A stretch of 25,584 nt of DNA from Alkalibacillus silvisoli (GTDB taxonomy: Bacteria; Bacillota; Bacilli; Bacillales; Alkalibacillaceae). Position 1 is the stretch's first letter, and each line of letters opens with the position of its first letter. The stretch is from the NCBI RefSeq assembly GCF_039521975.1, contig NZ_BAAACZ010000013.1, forward strand, positions 1 through 25,584. Reading direction: 5' to 3'. Below, piece after piece: positions 15,825 through 24,259 of this stretch. A program made the translations under genes and the position numbers. The notes beneath the pieces were generated by a model. The model was not told the origin of the DNA and made no database searches. It saw only the letters and a list, made by a program, of their open reading frames with translations.

Positions 15825-16737
15825 TGATTTAAAAATACACTTTCCAATCAGGGGCGGAATCTTAAATAGAAAGATTGATGAAGTGCGAGCGGTTGATGGA
15901 GTTTCCTTTGAAGTACCTGAAGGGGAAACTTACGGATTAGTTGGGGAATCGGGTTCAGGTAAGACGACTACAGGAAAAGCGATTATGGGATTAAATAATA
16001 TTACTGATGGTGAAGTTTATTTTGATGGTAATCATTTAAACGACAAGAAAGGTAAGAAAGTGGACGTAAGAAAAGACGTTCAAATGATTTTCCAAGACCC
16101 GTATTCAAGCTTGAATCCTAGGAAGCGGGTTCTAGATATTATAGCTGAACCGTTTAGAAACTATGAAAAGTTGACAAAAAACGAAGAAAAGAAAAAGGTA
16201 CAAGAGTTATTAGAGCGTGTTGGGATTGGTGCAGATAGTATTATGAAATACCCACATGAATTCTCAGGTGGACAAAGGCAACGAATTGGGGTTGCTAGAG
16301 CAATTGCTTTAAACCCTAAATTGATTATTGCAGATGAACCTGTATCAGCGCTAGACGTATCAGTTCAAGCTCAAGTATTGAACTTTCTACAAGATATTCA
16401 AAAGGATATGAACCTCACACTATTCTTTATTGCCCATGACCTAGGGGTAATTAAACATATGTGTGATCGTATAGGTATTATGTATCAAGGGCGATTGGTT
16501 GAAGAAGGGTTGACAGAAGATATTTTTAACAACCCACAACACATTTATACGAAAAGGTTAGTTGCGGCAATACCTGATATTGACCCAAGAAGGCGTGAAG
16601 AACACCATAAGTTCCGTGCCCAAGTCAAAGAGGAATATCAACAATCATTTTATGATTACTTTGATGAGAGTGGCTTAGCATACGAACTGAAGAACATTTC
16701 AGATACACACAAAGTAGCGTTACCAGAAAGAGGTTGA
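15805..16737 (+). CDS. oppF: Oligopeptide ABC transporter ATP-binding subunit F
   Basis: A 310-residue ATPase, partner of OppD. It shows Walker A GESGSGKT (47-54), Q-loop in MIFQDPYSSLNP (the typical OppF form), signature FSGGQ (153-157), Walker B IIADEP (174-179) and switch His211. The short C-terminal extension lacks a cysteine cluster. The start is ATG 15805, with GGGGGAG at 15791-15797. It lies inside the end of oppD, giving a 20-base overlap that implies translational coupling. A longer frame to 15730 exists but has no ribosome binding site and is only read-through of the oppD region. Confidence 0.93.
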   Translation: MALLKVDDLKIHFPIRGGILNRKIDEVRAVDGVSFEVPEGETYGLVGESGSGKTTTGKAIMGLNNITDGEVYFDGNHLNDKKGKKVDVRKDVQMIFQDPYSSLNPRKRVLDIIAEPFRNYEKLTKNEEKKKVQELLERVGIGADSIMKYPHEFSGGQRQRIGVARAIALNPKLIIADEPVSALDVSVQAQVLNFLQDIQKDMNLTLFFIAHDLGVIKHMCDRIGIMYQGRLVEEGLTEDIFNNPQHIYTKRLVAAIPDIDPRRREEHHKFRAQVKEEYQQSFYDYFDESGLAYELKNISDTHKVALPERG

Positions 16738-16744
16738 TTCGATT

Positions 16745-17707
16745 ATGTGGAAATTTATCGTTAGAAGACTAATTATAACAATGCCGCAACTTGTTTTATT
16801 AAGCCTACTCGTATATGTATTAGCTTCATTTATGCCAGGTGATGCTCTAACAGGTCAATATGGTCCAGATATGTCACAAGAAGCAATTGAGCAGCAAAGA
16901 GAAAGGTTAGGGTTAAACAATCCGTGGTATGTCCAGTATGGAGACTGGGTTGCAGGGGTTTTTCAAGGTGACTTTGGAACATCGACACGGTTCCATATGC
17001 CAGTTAGTGACTTAATTTGGGATCGGATGATTAACACGGTATGGCTATCCTTAGTGTCAGTCATCTTCATTTATGCAATTGGCTTACCATTAGGCATTAT
17101 TAGTGGTCGTTGGAATGATCGTTTAGTTGACCAAGTCATAACAGGATACACTTATGTTGGATTTGCAACACCACTTTTCATATTTGCCTTAATAACATTA
17201 TTTATCTTTGGTTTCCAGTTTGGGTGGTTCCCAACAGGTGGGTCAGTTCAATCTGGATTAGAGCCAGGAACATTTGAGTTCTTCTTAAGTAAATTACACC
17301 ATTTATTACTACCAGGGTTATCAATAGCTCTAATAGGTGTTGTTGGAACGGTCCAATACTTAAGAAGTGAAATTATTGATACGAAACAAAAAGACTTCAT
17401 TATTACAGCAAGGGCGAAAGGTGCCCCAGAATCTAGAGTTTATAATAGACATATTTTCCGTAACTCAGTTTTACCAATCGCGGCTTTCTTTGGTTACGAG
17501 ATTACGATGTTAATTACGGGATCGATCTTCGTAGAGAGAATCTTTAGTTATCCAGGCATGGGCAACCTCTTTATAGAGTCGATTCTACTAAGAGATTACC
17601 CAGTGGTAACATCGGTCGTATTACTATTTGGATTGGCGGCAATTCTTGGGGCATTACTATCAGACATTATCCTAAGTATTGTTGACCCAAGAATTCGTAT
17701 TAAATAG
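16745..17707 (+). CDS. oppB: Oligopeptide ABC transporter permease B
   Basis: A 320-residue inner-membrane permease with six hydrophobic segments: one at 9-31, and the rest after about residue 98. The OppB-type N-terminus is intact: MWKFIVRRLI, then a periplasmic-side loop with MPGDALTGQYGPD and RERLGLNNP. The EAA-type coupling loop that contacts the ATPases is near residues 220-250 (ITARAKGAPESRVYNRHIFR), and FVERIFSYPGMGNL follows. It starts seven bases after oppF, with AGAGG upstream, in one transcript with the neighbours. Confidence 0.93.
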   Translation: MWKFIVRRLIITMPQLVLLSLLVYVLASFMPGDALTGQYGPDMSQEAIEQQRERLGLNNPWYVQYGDWVAGVFQGDFGTSTRFHMPVSDLIWDRMINTVWLSLVSVIFIYAIGLPLGIISGRWNDRLVDQVITGYTYVGFATPLFIFALITLFIFGFQFGWFPTGGSVQSGLEPGTFEFFLSKLHHLLLPGLSIALIGVVGTVQYLRSEIIDTKQKDFIITARAKGAPESRVYNRHIFRNSVLPIAAFFGYEITMLITGSIFVERIFSYPGMGNLFIESILLRDYPVVTSVVLLFGLAAILGALLSDIILSIVDPRIRIK

Positions 17708-17730
17708 AAAGGCTGCAGGGGGTGAAACGA

Positions 17731-18636
17731 GTGAGTAATAAACAAGCAGAACAAGAATTAGAACATAAAGTAGAGAAAAGTCCTTCAGGTTTAAGTATAT
17801 TTTGGAAAGAAATTTTAAAAGATAAATTAGCTTTAATTTCACTACTATTTTTAGTCTTGACCAGTCTAGGGGTGTTTGGAATCTCCTTAATATTGGACCA
17901 AGATGAAATTGTAAGGGTTGATATGTTTGCACTTTACGAATCACCATCAAGTGAGTTTTGGTTAGGGACAGATTATGGTGGTAGAGATATATTTGGTCAA
18001 TTAATTATTGGTACAAGAAACTCATTAGCCATTGGAATTTTAGTTACGATTATGTCAGGTTTTATTGGAATTGTGTTTGGTGTTGTATCTGGTTATTTCG
18101 GTGGCCATGTTGATAACGTGATGATGCGTATTGTTGATTTCTTTATGGTACTACCAAACTTAATGATCATCATCGTTTTCGTAACCATTGTACCAAAATA
18201 CAGTGTTTGGACGTTCTCACTTGTTATGACCGCATTTTTATGGATGGGAATCGCGAGGTTGATCCGTTCAAGGGCATTACAAGAGAAAGAACTAGACTAC
18301 GTTCAAGCATCGAGAACGTTAGGTTCATCACATACTAAGATCATTTTCTCTCAAGTGTTACCAAATATAGCTTCATTAATCGTAGTAACAATGACGCTTA
18401 ACTTAGCAGCAAATATAGGAATTGAATCGGGGCTATCATTCTTAGGATTCGGATTCCCGGAAAGTACACCAAGTTTAGGTACACTACTAAGTTATGCAAC
18501 CAATCCAACTACATTAGAAGACAGATGGTGGATTTGGGTACCTGCAGCAGTATTAATTTTAATTTTAATGCTTGCTGTTCGTAACGTAGGTGAAGCACTA
18601 AAACGTGCTGCTGATGCTCGACAAAGAAGAGCATAA
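17731..18636 (+). CDS. oppC: Oligopeptide ABC transporter permease C
   Basis: A 301-residue inner-membrane permease pairing with OppB. A cytosolic tail is followed by the OppC_N segment with a first helix (SLLFLVLTSLGVFGISLIL), a loop with FWLGTDYGGRDIFGQLIIG (the diagnostic LGTDxxGRDxF motif), and five more helices. The EAA loop is YVQASRTLGSSHTKIIFSQV, followed by GIESGLSFLGFGFP. GTG at 17731 is preferred because AGGGGGTGA (17717-17725) is nearly a perfect ribosome binding site for it. GTG at 17722 would add three residues. It is followed by two hairpins before oppA. Confidence 0.92.
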   Translation: MSNKQAEQELEHKVEKSPSGLSIFWKEILKDKLALISLLFLVLTSLGVFGISLILDQDEIVRVDMFALYESPSSEFWLGTDYGGRDIFGQLIIGTRNSLAIGILVTIMSGFIGIVFGVVSGYFGGHVDNVMMRIVDFFMVLPNLMIIIVFVTIVPKYSVWTFSLVMTAFLWMGIARLIRSRALQEKELDYVQASRTLGSSHTKIIFSQVLPNIASLIVVTMTLNLAANIGIESGLSFLGFGFPESTPSLGTLLSYATNPTTLEDRWWIWVPAAVLILILMLAVRNVGEALKRAADARQRRA

Positions 18637-18648
18637 TCAATTTGGTAC

Positions 18649-18707
18649 AATCGTTAGTCACAACTTGTGACTAACGATTAGTATAAATATGGTCAGTTTA
18701 TCTGACC
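18649..18707 (+). promoter_or_regulatory. Two hairpins in the oppC-oppA spacer
   Basis: AATCGTTAGTCACAA (18649-18663) and TTGTGACTAACGATT (18665-18679) form a perfect 15-bp inverted repeat. A second stem, GGTCAG-TTTAT-CTGACC, is at 18691-18707. Neither is followed by a T run, so these look like RNA processing or stabilising structures rather than terminators. They may allow the binding-protein message to accumulate above that of the membrane genes. Confidence 0.6.
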
Positions 18708-18740
18708 GAAAATACTTAAGGAAAAAGGGGAGGTATTTTA

Positions 18741-20624
18741 ATGAGCAAATCACTAATGGGCAGATATCTATTTGTCCTAATGCTCGCTCTGTTCTTGGTT
18801 CTAGCCGCTTGTGGTGGCGATGACAATGGTGAAGAAGCACCAGAGGAAGACCCAGGCGATGAAACAGAACAAGAAGAAGAGGAAGAAGAAGAGGAAGAAG
18901 AGCCAGCAGAAGACCCGGAAGACATGGTTTATGACATCAATGACTTTGATATGAAAGTGTCAAATGATGGAGAGCCGATTGATGGGGGTCACTTAAATTT
19001 TGGTTTAGTATCAGACACAGTATTTCAGGGTACATTAGACTATAACTTCTATTCAGGTACTCCTGATGCTAATATCCTTATGTTTATTGATGAGGCATTA
19101 TTATCACATGATGAAAACTTCAACTATACTCAAGATGGCGCAGCTACTTTTGAGGCAGATGAAGAAGAAGCTACAATCACGTTCACTATCGGTGATGATA
19201 TCCAGTGGCATGATGGTGAAGAGTTAACTGCAGAAGACTGGGTATATTCTTATGAAGTAATCGCACACCCTGAATACACAGGTGTTCGTTATGGTACAGT
19301 AGGTTTCACTCTAATTGAAGGTATGCAAGAATACCATGAAGGTGAAGCTGATGAGATTTCAGGTATTGAAATCCATGATGATAAGTCTTTCACTATTCAT
19401 TATGAGCGTTTAACACCATCTCTATTATCAGGTGGTATTTGGACTTACGCAATGCCGAAACATATCTTTGAAGATATTCCAGTAGGAGAAATGGCTGAAA
19501 GTGATGCTGTTCGCGAAGACCCTATTGGAATTGGTGCATTCCAAGTAGATTCAATCGTTCCAGGTGAATCTGTTGAATTAGTTAAGAATGAAAACTACTG
19601 GCGTGGAGAACCGAACTTAGACGGTGTTACGATTCAAGTTATTAACCCGAACGTTGTAGCACAAGAATTAGAAACTGGTGGAGTAGATATCGTATCTGAG
19701 TTCCCAGCCGATCAGTATCCTGAAAACTCTCAAATGGAAAACGTTGACTGGTTAGGTCAAACTGGTGGTTCTTACACTTATATTGGCTTTAAGCTAGGTG
19801 ACTGGGATGAGGAAAATGGTGAAGTAAATTATCAAGGTGAAGACATGAAGATGGGTGACGTTGAATTACGTCGTGCCATGTGGTATGCAGTTGATAACGA
19901 TGGTGTAGGTGAAAACTTCTACAACGGTTTACGTTGGGCTGGTACGACACTAGTTACGCCATGGCACCCTGATTACCATGATGATTCAATTGAAGTGCCA
20001 ACATTCGACCCAGAAGAAGCGAACCGTATTCTAGACGAAGCTGGTTATGAAGATCAAACGGGTGATGGTTTCCGTGAAATGCCTGATGGTGAAGAGTTAG
20101 TCATTAACTTTGCATCAATGTCAGGTGGAGACGTAGCTGAACCAATTGCAAACTACTACATGCAACAATGGGAAAACGTTGGTCTAAATGTACAATTAAT
20201 TGATGATCGTCTATTAGAATTTAACCAGTTCTATGAGCGTGTAGGTGAACACGGTGAAGATGATCCGGATATCGACATCTACCAAGGTGCATGGAGTGTA
20301 GGCGCTGATGTGGACCCTACAGGCTTATATGGTCGTACTCAATTATTCAACTTCCCTCGTTATGCGAGTGAAGAAAACGACCGTCTATTAGCAGAAGGTA
20401 TTTCTGAGGAAGCATTTGACCCAGAAGTACGTTCAGAAGTTTATAGCGAGTGGCAAGAATATATGGTTGAAAACATTCCTGTATTCCCAACACTATACCG
20501 CGCTGAGTTATTCCCAGCTAACAATCGTGTAGTAAACTACGGTAACGCTAGCTTAATTCCAGGAGATGACACTTACTGGCATGAAATAGGCGTAACTGAA
20601 GAAGAACCAGTTGTAGCTGAATAA
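18741..20624 (+). CDS. oppA: Oligopeptide-binding lipoprotein (SBP_bac_5 family)
   Basis: A 627-residue extracellular peptide-binding protein that delivers substrate to OppBC. It has a lipoprotein signal peptide with the lipobox LAAC and acylated Cys24, then an extraordinarily acidic linker (about 27-62) with ten consecutive glutamates (45-54). The family 5 solute-binding domain follows (about 75-600), with DDIQWHDGEELTAEDWVYSY near its start and EDPIGIGAFQVDSIVPGESV further on. The mature protein is strongly acidic throughout, typical of secreted proteins from salt-tolerant Bacillaceae. GGGGAGG at 18727-18733 fixes the start. It is last in the operon and followed by a terminator. Peptide size preference cannot be read from sequence. 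Confidence 0.95.
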   Translation: MSKSLMGRYLFVLMLALFLVLAACGGDDNGEEAPEEDPGDETEQEEEEEEEEEEPAEDPEDMVYDINDFDMKVSNDGEPIDGGHLNFGLVSDTVFQGTLDYNFYSGTPDANILMFIDEALLSHDENFNYTQDGAATFEADEEEATITFTIGDDIQWHDGEELTAEDWVYSYEVIAHPEYTGVRYGTVGFTLIEGMQEYHEGEADEISGIEIHDDKSFTIHYERLTPSLLSGGIWTYAMPKHIFEDIPVGEMAESDAVREDPIGIGAFQVDSIVPGESVELVKNENYWRGEPNLDGVTIQVINPNVVAQELETGGVDIVSEFPADQYPENSQMENVDWLGQTGGSYTYIGFKLGDWDEENGEVNYQGEDMKMGDVELRRAMWYAVDNDGVGENFYNGLRWAGTTLVTPWHPDYHDDSIEVPTFDPEEANRILDEAGYEDQTGDGFREMPDGEELVINFASMSGGDVAEPIANYYMQQWENVGLNVQLIDDRLLEFNQFYERVGEHGEDDPDIDIYQGAWSVGADVDPTGLYGRTQLFNFPRYASEENDRLLAEGISEEAFDPEVRSEVYSEWQEYMVENIPVFPTLYRAELFPANNRVVNYGNASLIPGDDTYWHEIGVTEEEPVVAE

Positions 20625-20631
20625 TAGTTAT

Positions 20632-20677
20632 AAACTAAACGCATAGAGGCTAGCCTCTATGCGTTAGTTTTGTTTTT
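20632..20677 (+). terminator. Intrinsic terminator of the oligopeptide transporter operon
   Basis: ACGCATAGAGGCT and AGCCTCTATGCGT form a 13-bp stem that continues imperfectly outward, followed by TTAGTTTTGTTTTT. Confidence 0.9.
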
Positions 20678-20920
20678 GGAGGGTTTCTTAGTAGATTGTT
20701 CGGCTACACCCTTGATTAGCAAGCTCTGCATATTAGATCTACCTTTTTACAATTTTTGAGCTTATGATTCGATACCACTTATTATCTTTGAACAACGGAC
20801 TTGACCAAATAACCATCCTTTAATACTACCTCTAAATTGTGCCTCTATCCATCAAGAAATATATTATGCTGTCTTGAAATGAAGGGAAATATACTTAAAA
20901 TAATTAAAAATTCACATTAA
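20678..20920. other. Intergenic stretch without a recognised gene
   Basis: No reading frame here has a ribosome binding site. A segment at 20834-20866 (AAATTGTGCCTCTATCC...) resembles 201-233 (AAATTGTGTCTCTACCC...), suggesting fragments of one dispersed repeat. Nothing else is recognisable. Confidence 0.4.
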
Positions 20921-20921
20921 T

Positions 20922-20953
20922 CGAACGAACGCTCAATCGAATTATGTTATAAT
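20922..20953 (+). promoter_or_regulatory. mmgA promoter with FadR-like operator
   Basis: An extended -10, TGTTATAAT (20945-20953), has no good -35 box. Directly upstream is CGAACGAACGCTCAATCG (20922-20939). It matches 12 of 18 positions of the FadR consensus in the correct spacing and 12 of 18 of the fadF operator in the same register. It is also part of a 20-bp imperfect dyad, TCGAACGAACGCTCAATCGA. Covering the -35 region, it is placed for repression. Confidence 0.6.
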
Positions 20954-20956
20954 AAT

Positions 20957-20970
20957 TGATAACGGTTACA
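20957..20970 (+). promoter_or_regulatory. Candidate CcpA cre site overlapping the mmgA transcription start
   Basis: TGATAACGGTTACA matches the cre consensus TGWAANCGNTNWCA at all but one defined position and begins four bases after the -10 box. CcpA bound there would shut off fatty acid breakdown when sugars are available. Confidence 0.6.
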
Positions 20971-20994
20971 AAGATTTAAAAAGGAGAGATACAT

Positions 20995-22182
20995 ATGGTT
21001 AAAACGGTGATTGTATCAGGCGCAAGAACACCTTTTGGTAAGTTTGGAGGCTCATTAGCTCCATTAACAGCTGCTCAATTAGGTGGTGTTGCTATTAAAG
21101 AAACACTAAATCGTGCAAACGTAAAAGCTGATGAAGTAAGTGAAGTCATCATGGGTACAGTTCTTCAAGGAGGGCAAGGGCAACTTCCATCAAGGCAAGC
21201 TATGCGCTATGCAGATATCCCTTGGGCAACAAAAACCGAAACGATTAATAAGGTTTGTGCTTCTGGAATGAGAAGTGTCGCTTTAGGTGATATGTTAATT
21301 CGATTAGGAGAAGAAGATGTCATCGTTGCTGGTGGTATGGAAAGTATGAGTAATGCTCCATACTTTATGCCAAATGCTAGATGGGGATTAAGAATGGGTG
21401 ATCATAAAGTGGTCGACATGATGGTACATGACGGCTTAACTTGCTCATTTGAAAACGTTCACATGGGGACATACGGCAATAGAACGGCGGATAATTTTAG
21501 TTTAACTCGCGAACAACAAGATGAGTGGGCAGCTCAAAGTCATGAACGTGCTTTAAGTGCCATAAAAGACGGTAAATTTGACGATGAAATTACAACAGTT
21601 GAAGTACCTCAACGAAAAAAAGACCCGATCAAAGTGGAACATGATGAAGCACCACGTGAAGGCACAACAGCTGAAGGATTATCTAAGCTCCGTCCTGCAT
21701 TTGGTAAAGATGGTACCATCACTGCAGGTAATGCGCCTGGTGTCAATGATGGCGCTTCTGCAATGCTACTAATGTCAGAAGAAAAAGCTAAGCAAAATGG
21801 CCATGAAACTTTAGCGACCATTGTTGCTCATGAAGAAGTAGCAGTAGAGGCTGAGCGTTTTCCTGAAACACCAGGGATCGTCATTAATCAGTTACTAGAA
21901 AAAACGGGTTATAAACTAGAAGATATTGATCTATTTGAAGTGAATGAAGCGTTTGCAGCTGTTTCATTAGCAAGTAGTGAGATTGCGGGGTTAGATCCCG
22001 AGAAAGTTAATGTAAATGGTGGAGCAGTAGCATTAGGTCATCCAATAGGTGCAAGTGGTGCCAGGATCATTTTAACACTTGCTTATGAGTTAAAACGTCG
22101 TGGTGGCGGATTAGGTATTGCATCGATCTGTTCTGGTGGCGGTCAAGGTGATGCCTTATTAATAGAAGTTCCAAAACAATAA
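20995..22182 (+). CDS. mmgA: Acetyl-CoA acetyltransferase / 3-ketoacyl-CoA thiolase
   Basis: A 395-residue thiolase, the final step of beta-oxidation: cleavage of 3-ketoacyl-CoA with CoA, or the reverse condensation of two acetyl-CoA. All catalytic residues are in place: nucleophile Cys88 in INKVCASGM, His349 in GGAVALGHPIGASG, and Cys379 in ICSGGGQG. Length and motifs match biosynthetic/degradative thiolases such as MmgA. The ribosome binding site AAGGAGAG precedes ATG 20995. It is first of four genes with short gaps (29, 41 and 15 bases), under a FadR-like operator and a cre site. Preference for short or long chains is not determinable here. Confidence 0.95.
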   Translation: MVKTVIVSGARTPFGKFGGSLAPLTAAQLGGVAIKETLNRANVKADEVSEVIMGTVLQGGQGQLPSRQAMRYADIPWATKTETINKVCASGMRSVALGDMLIRLGEEDVIVAGGMESMSNAPYFMPNARWGLRMGDHKVVDMMVHDGLTCSFENVHMGTYGNRTADNFSLTREQQDEWAAQSHERALSAIKDGKFDDEITTVEVPQRKKDPIKVEHDEAPREGTTAEGLSKLRPAFGKDGTITAGNAPGVNDGASAMLLMSEEKAKQNGHETLATIVAHEEVAVEAERFPETPGIVINQLLEKTGYKLEDIDLFEVNEAFAAVSLASSEIAGLDPEKVNVNGGAVALGHPIGASGARIILTLAYELKRRGGGLGIASICSGGGQGDALLIEVPKQ

Positions 22183-22211
22183 CAAACTAGATTCATAGGG
22201 GAGAAGAGCAT

Positions 22212-23063
22212 ATGACAGTGAATAAAGTAATGGTAATTGGCGCTGGTCAAATGGGGGCAGGAATTGCACAAGTATTTGCACAGTCCTCGTTTGATGTGAA
22301 GCTTAATGATATTTCAGAAGAGTCATTGCAGAAAGGTTTAGCAACAATTGAAAAGCTACTTTCACGTAATGTGGAAAAGGAAAGAATGACAGAAAACGAG
22401 AAACAAAATACTTTAATGAGAATTGAAACGACAACTGACTTGGAAGATGCAAGGGATTGTGACCTTGTCATTGAAGCGGTTGTTGAAAATATGGAAGTGA
22501 AGTCCAAAGTATTTAAGCAGCTAGATGAAATTACACCTAAACACGCGATTTTAGCAACGAACACATCCTCTTTACCTATAACAGATATTGCGGCTGTGAC
22601 AAATAGACCAACTCAAGTAATTGGAATGCATTTTATGAATCCTGTTCCAATTATGAAGCTAGTAGAGGTTATTCGTGCGATTCAAACATCAGATCAAACT
22701 TATCAAACGATCGAAGAAACAACGAAGCAATTAAATAAAAATCCTGTAGAAGTAAATGACTACCCAGGCTTTGTTTCTAATCGTGTTCTTATGCCGATGA
22801 TTAATGAAGCCATTTATACTGTCTATGAAGGAGTAGCTGAAGTAGAGGCAGTAGATGAAGTGATGAAGCTTGGTATGAATCATCCAATGGGACCACTTCA
22901 ACTAGCTGATTTTATCGGATTAGACACCTGCTTATATATTATGGAAATCTTGCATGAAGGGTTTGGCGATAGTAAATATCGTCCTTGTCCGTTATTACGT
23001 AAGTACGTCAGCGCAGGTTGGTTAGGTAAGAAGTCTGGCCGCGGCTTTTACGTATATGAATAA
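22212..23063 (+). CDS. mmgB: 3-hydroxybutyryl-CoA dehydrogenase
   Basis: A 283-residue NAD-dependent (possibly NADP-dependent) dehydrogenase that oxidises short-chain 3-hydroxyacyl-CoA to the 3-keto form, substrate of the preceding thiolase. The Rossmann motif GAGQMGAG is at 10-17. Catalytic His140 lies in GMHFMNP, and the C-terminal dimerisation domain begins at about 185 with DYPGFVSNRVLMP. Size matches Hbd/MmgB, which lacks a fused hydratase. GGGGAGAAG upstream supports the ATG. No enoyl-CoA hydratase gene is present in the window, so that step must be supplied elsewhere. Confidence 0.95.
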   Translation: MTVNKVMVIGAGQMGAGIAQVFAQSSFDVKLNDISEESLQKGLATIEKLLSRNVEKERMTENEKQNTLMRIETTTDLEDARDCDLVIEAVVENMEVKSKVFKQLDEITPKHAILATNTSSLPITDIAAVTNRPTQVIGMHFMNPVPIMKLVEVIRAIQTSDQTYQTIEETTKQLNKNPVEVNDYPGFVSNRVLMPMINEAIYTVYEGVAEVEAVDEVMKLGMNHPMGPLQLADFIGLDTCLYIMEILHEGFGDSKYRPCPLLRKYVSAGWLGKKSGRGFYVYE

Positions 23064-23104
23064 ACTAGCTTCATAGAAGAAAGTGTAAACGGAGGAAAGC
23101 ATTC

Positions 23105-24244
23105 ATGAATTTACAGTTTACTGAAGAACAAGAGATGATGCGAAAAATGGTGCGCGACTTTGCACAAAATGAAGTCGCACCAGAAGTAGAGCGAATGGAG
23201 AAGGAAGACCGATTTCCAGAAGAATTAATCAAGAAGATGAGCGAGCTTGGTCTTCTTGGTATTCCAGTTGACGAAAAGCTTGGTGGCGCTGGGATGGATT
23301 ATACATCTTATATCATTGCGATTCACGAACTATCAAAAGTCAGCGCTACATTAGGTGTCATTCTGTCAGTTCATACGTCAGTTGGGACTTTCCCAATTTT
23401 GAAATTTGGTACAGAAGAACAAGTCAACCATTATATTCCTAAGTTAGCCTCTGGTGAGTACTTAGGCGCTTTTGCTTTAACAGAACCAGGAGCAGGTAGT
23501 GATGCTGGTAACTTGAAAACGAAAGCAGTCAAAGAAGGCGATCACTACATTTTAAACGGCTCTAAAGTTTTCATTACAAATGGAGGGTACGCTGATACTT
23601 ATGTCGTGTTTGCTAATACGAACCCTGAAGTTGGAAGTAAAGGTGTATCAGCGTTTATTGTTGAAAAAGACACACCTGGTTTTGAAATAGGTGTTAAAGA
23701 GAAGAAGATGGGTCTTCACGGGTCCAGTACAGTATCTTTAAATTTCGATAACTGTAAAGTACCAGCTTCTCAACTTCTAGGTCAAGAAGGAGAAGGGTTT
23801 AAAATTGCGTTAGCTAACTTAAATATTGGGCGAATTGGAATTGCGGCACAAGCATTAGGTATTGCTGAAGCATCATTAGAAGAAGCCATTGATTACGCAA
23901 AAGAACGTGAGCAGTTTGGCCGTCCAATTGCTAAGCACCAAGGTGTTTCGTTTAAGTTAGCGGATATGGCAACTGCTGTCGAATCTTCTAAACTATTAGT
24001 CTACAATGCTGCATCACTTTATCAAGCAGGTATGGACAGTAGTAAAAAGGCTTCGATCGCTAAGAAATTTGCTTCAAAAACCGCAGTAGATACATCAATT
24101 GAAGCAGTCCAAGTATTTGGTGGTTATGGATACACAGAAGATTATCCAGTCGAGCGTTACTTCCGTGATGCAAAAATCACGCAAATATATGAAGGCACAA
24201 CAGAAGTACAAAACGTTGTCATTAGCAGGCAACTGTTGAAATAA
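23105..24244 (+). CDS. mmgC: Acyl-CoA dehydrogenase, MmgC-like
   Basis: A 379-residue FAD enzyme that introduces the alpha-beta double bond in acyl-CoA, the first step of each beta-oxidation round, handing electrons to ETF. It has the ALTEPGAGSD flavin/substrate signature near 125, the middle beta-domain, and the helical C-terminal domain. The C-terminal domain contains FGGYGYTEDYPVERYFRDAK and the catalytic base Glu363 in QIYEGT. LGVILSVHTSVGT and LNIGRIGIAAQALGIAEA resemble B. subtilis MmgC more than AcdA, as I recall those proteins. GGAGG precedes the ATG. It is a tandem paralogue of the next gene. Confidence 0.92.
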   Translation: MNLQFTEEQEMMRKMVRDFAQNEVAPEVERMEKEDRFPEELIKKMSELGLLGIPVDEKLGGAGMDYTSYIIAIHELSKVSATLGVILSVHTSVGTFPILKFGTEEQVNHYIPKLASGEYLGAFALTEPGAGSDAGNLKTKAVKEGDHYILNGSKVFITNGGYADTYVVFANTNPEVGSKGVSAFIVEKDTPGFEIGVKEKKMGLHGSSTVSLNFDNCKVPASQLLGQEGEGFKIALANLNIGRIGIAAQALGIAEASLEEAIDYAKEREQFGRPIAKHQGVSFKLADMATAVESSKLLVYNAASLYQAGMDSSKKASIAKKFASKTAVDTSIEAVQVFGGYGYTEDYPVERYFRDAKITQIYEGTTEVQNVVISRQLLK

Positions 24245-24259
24245 AAGGAGGCAAACTTA

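Noticed and set aside
20764..20823. Small frame starting MIRYHLLSLNNG
   Set aside because: Nineteen codons without a ribosome binding site or promoter; probably chance.
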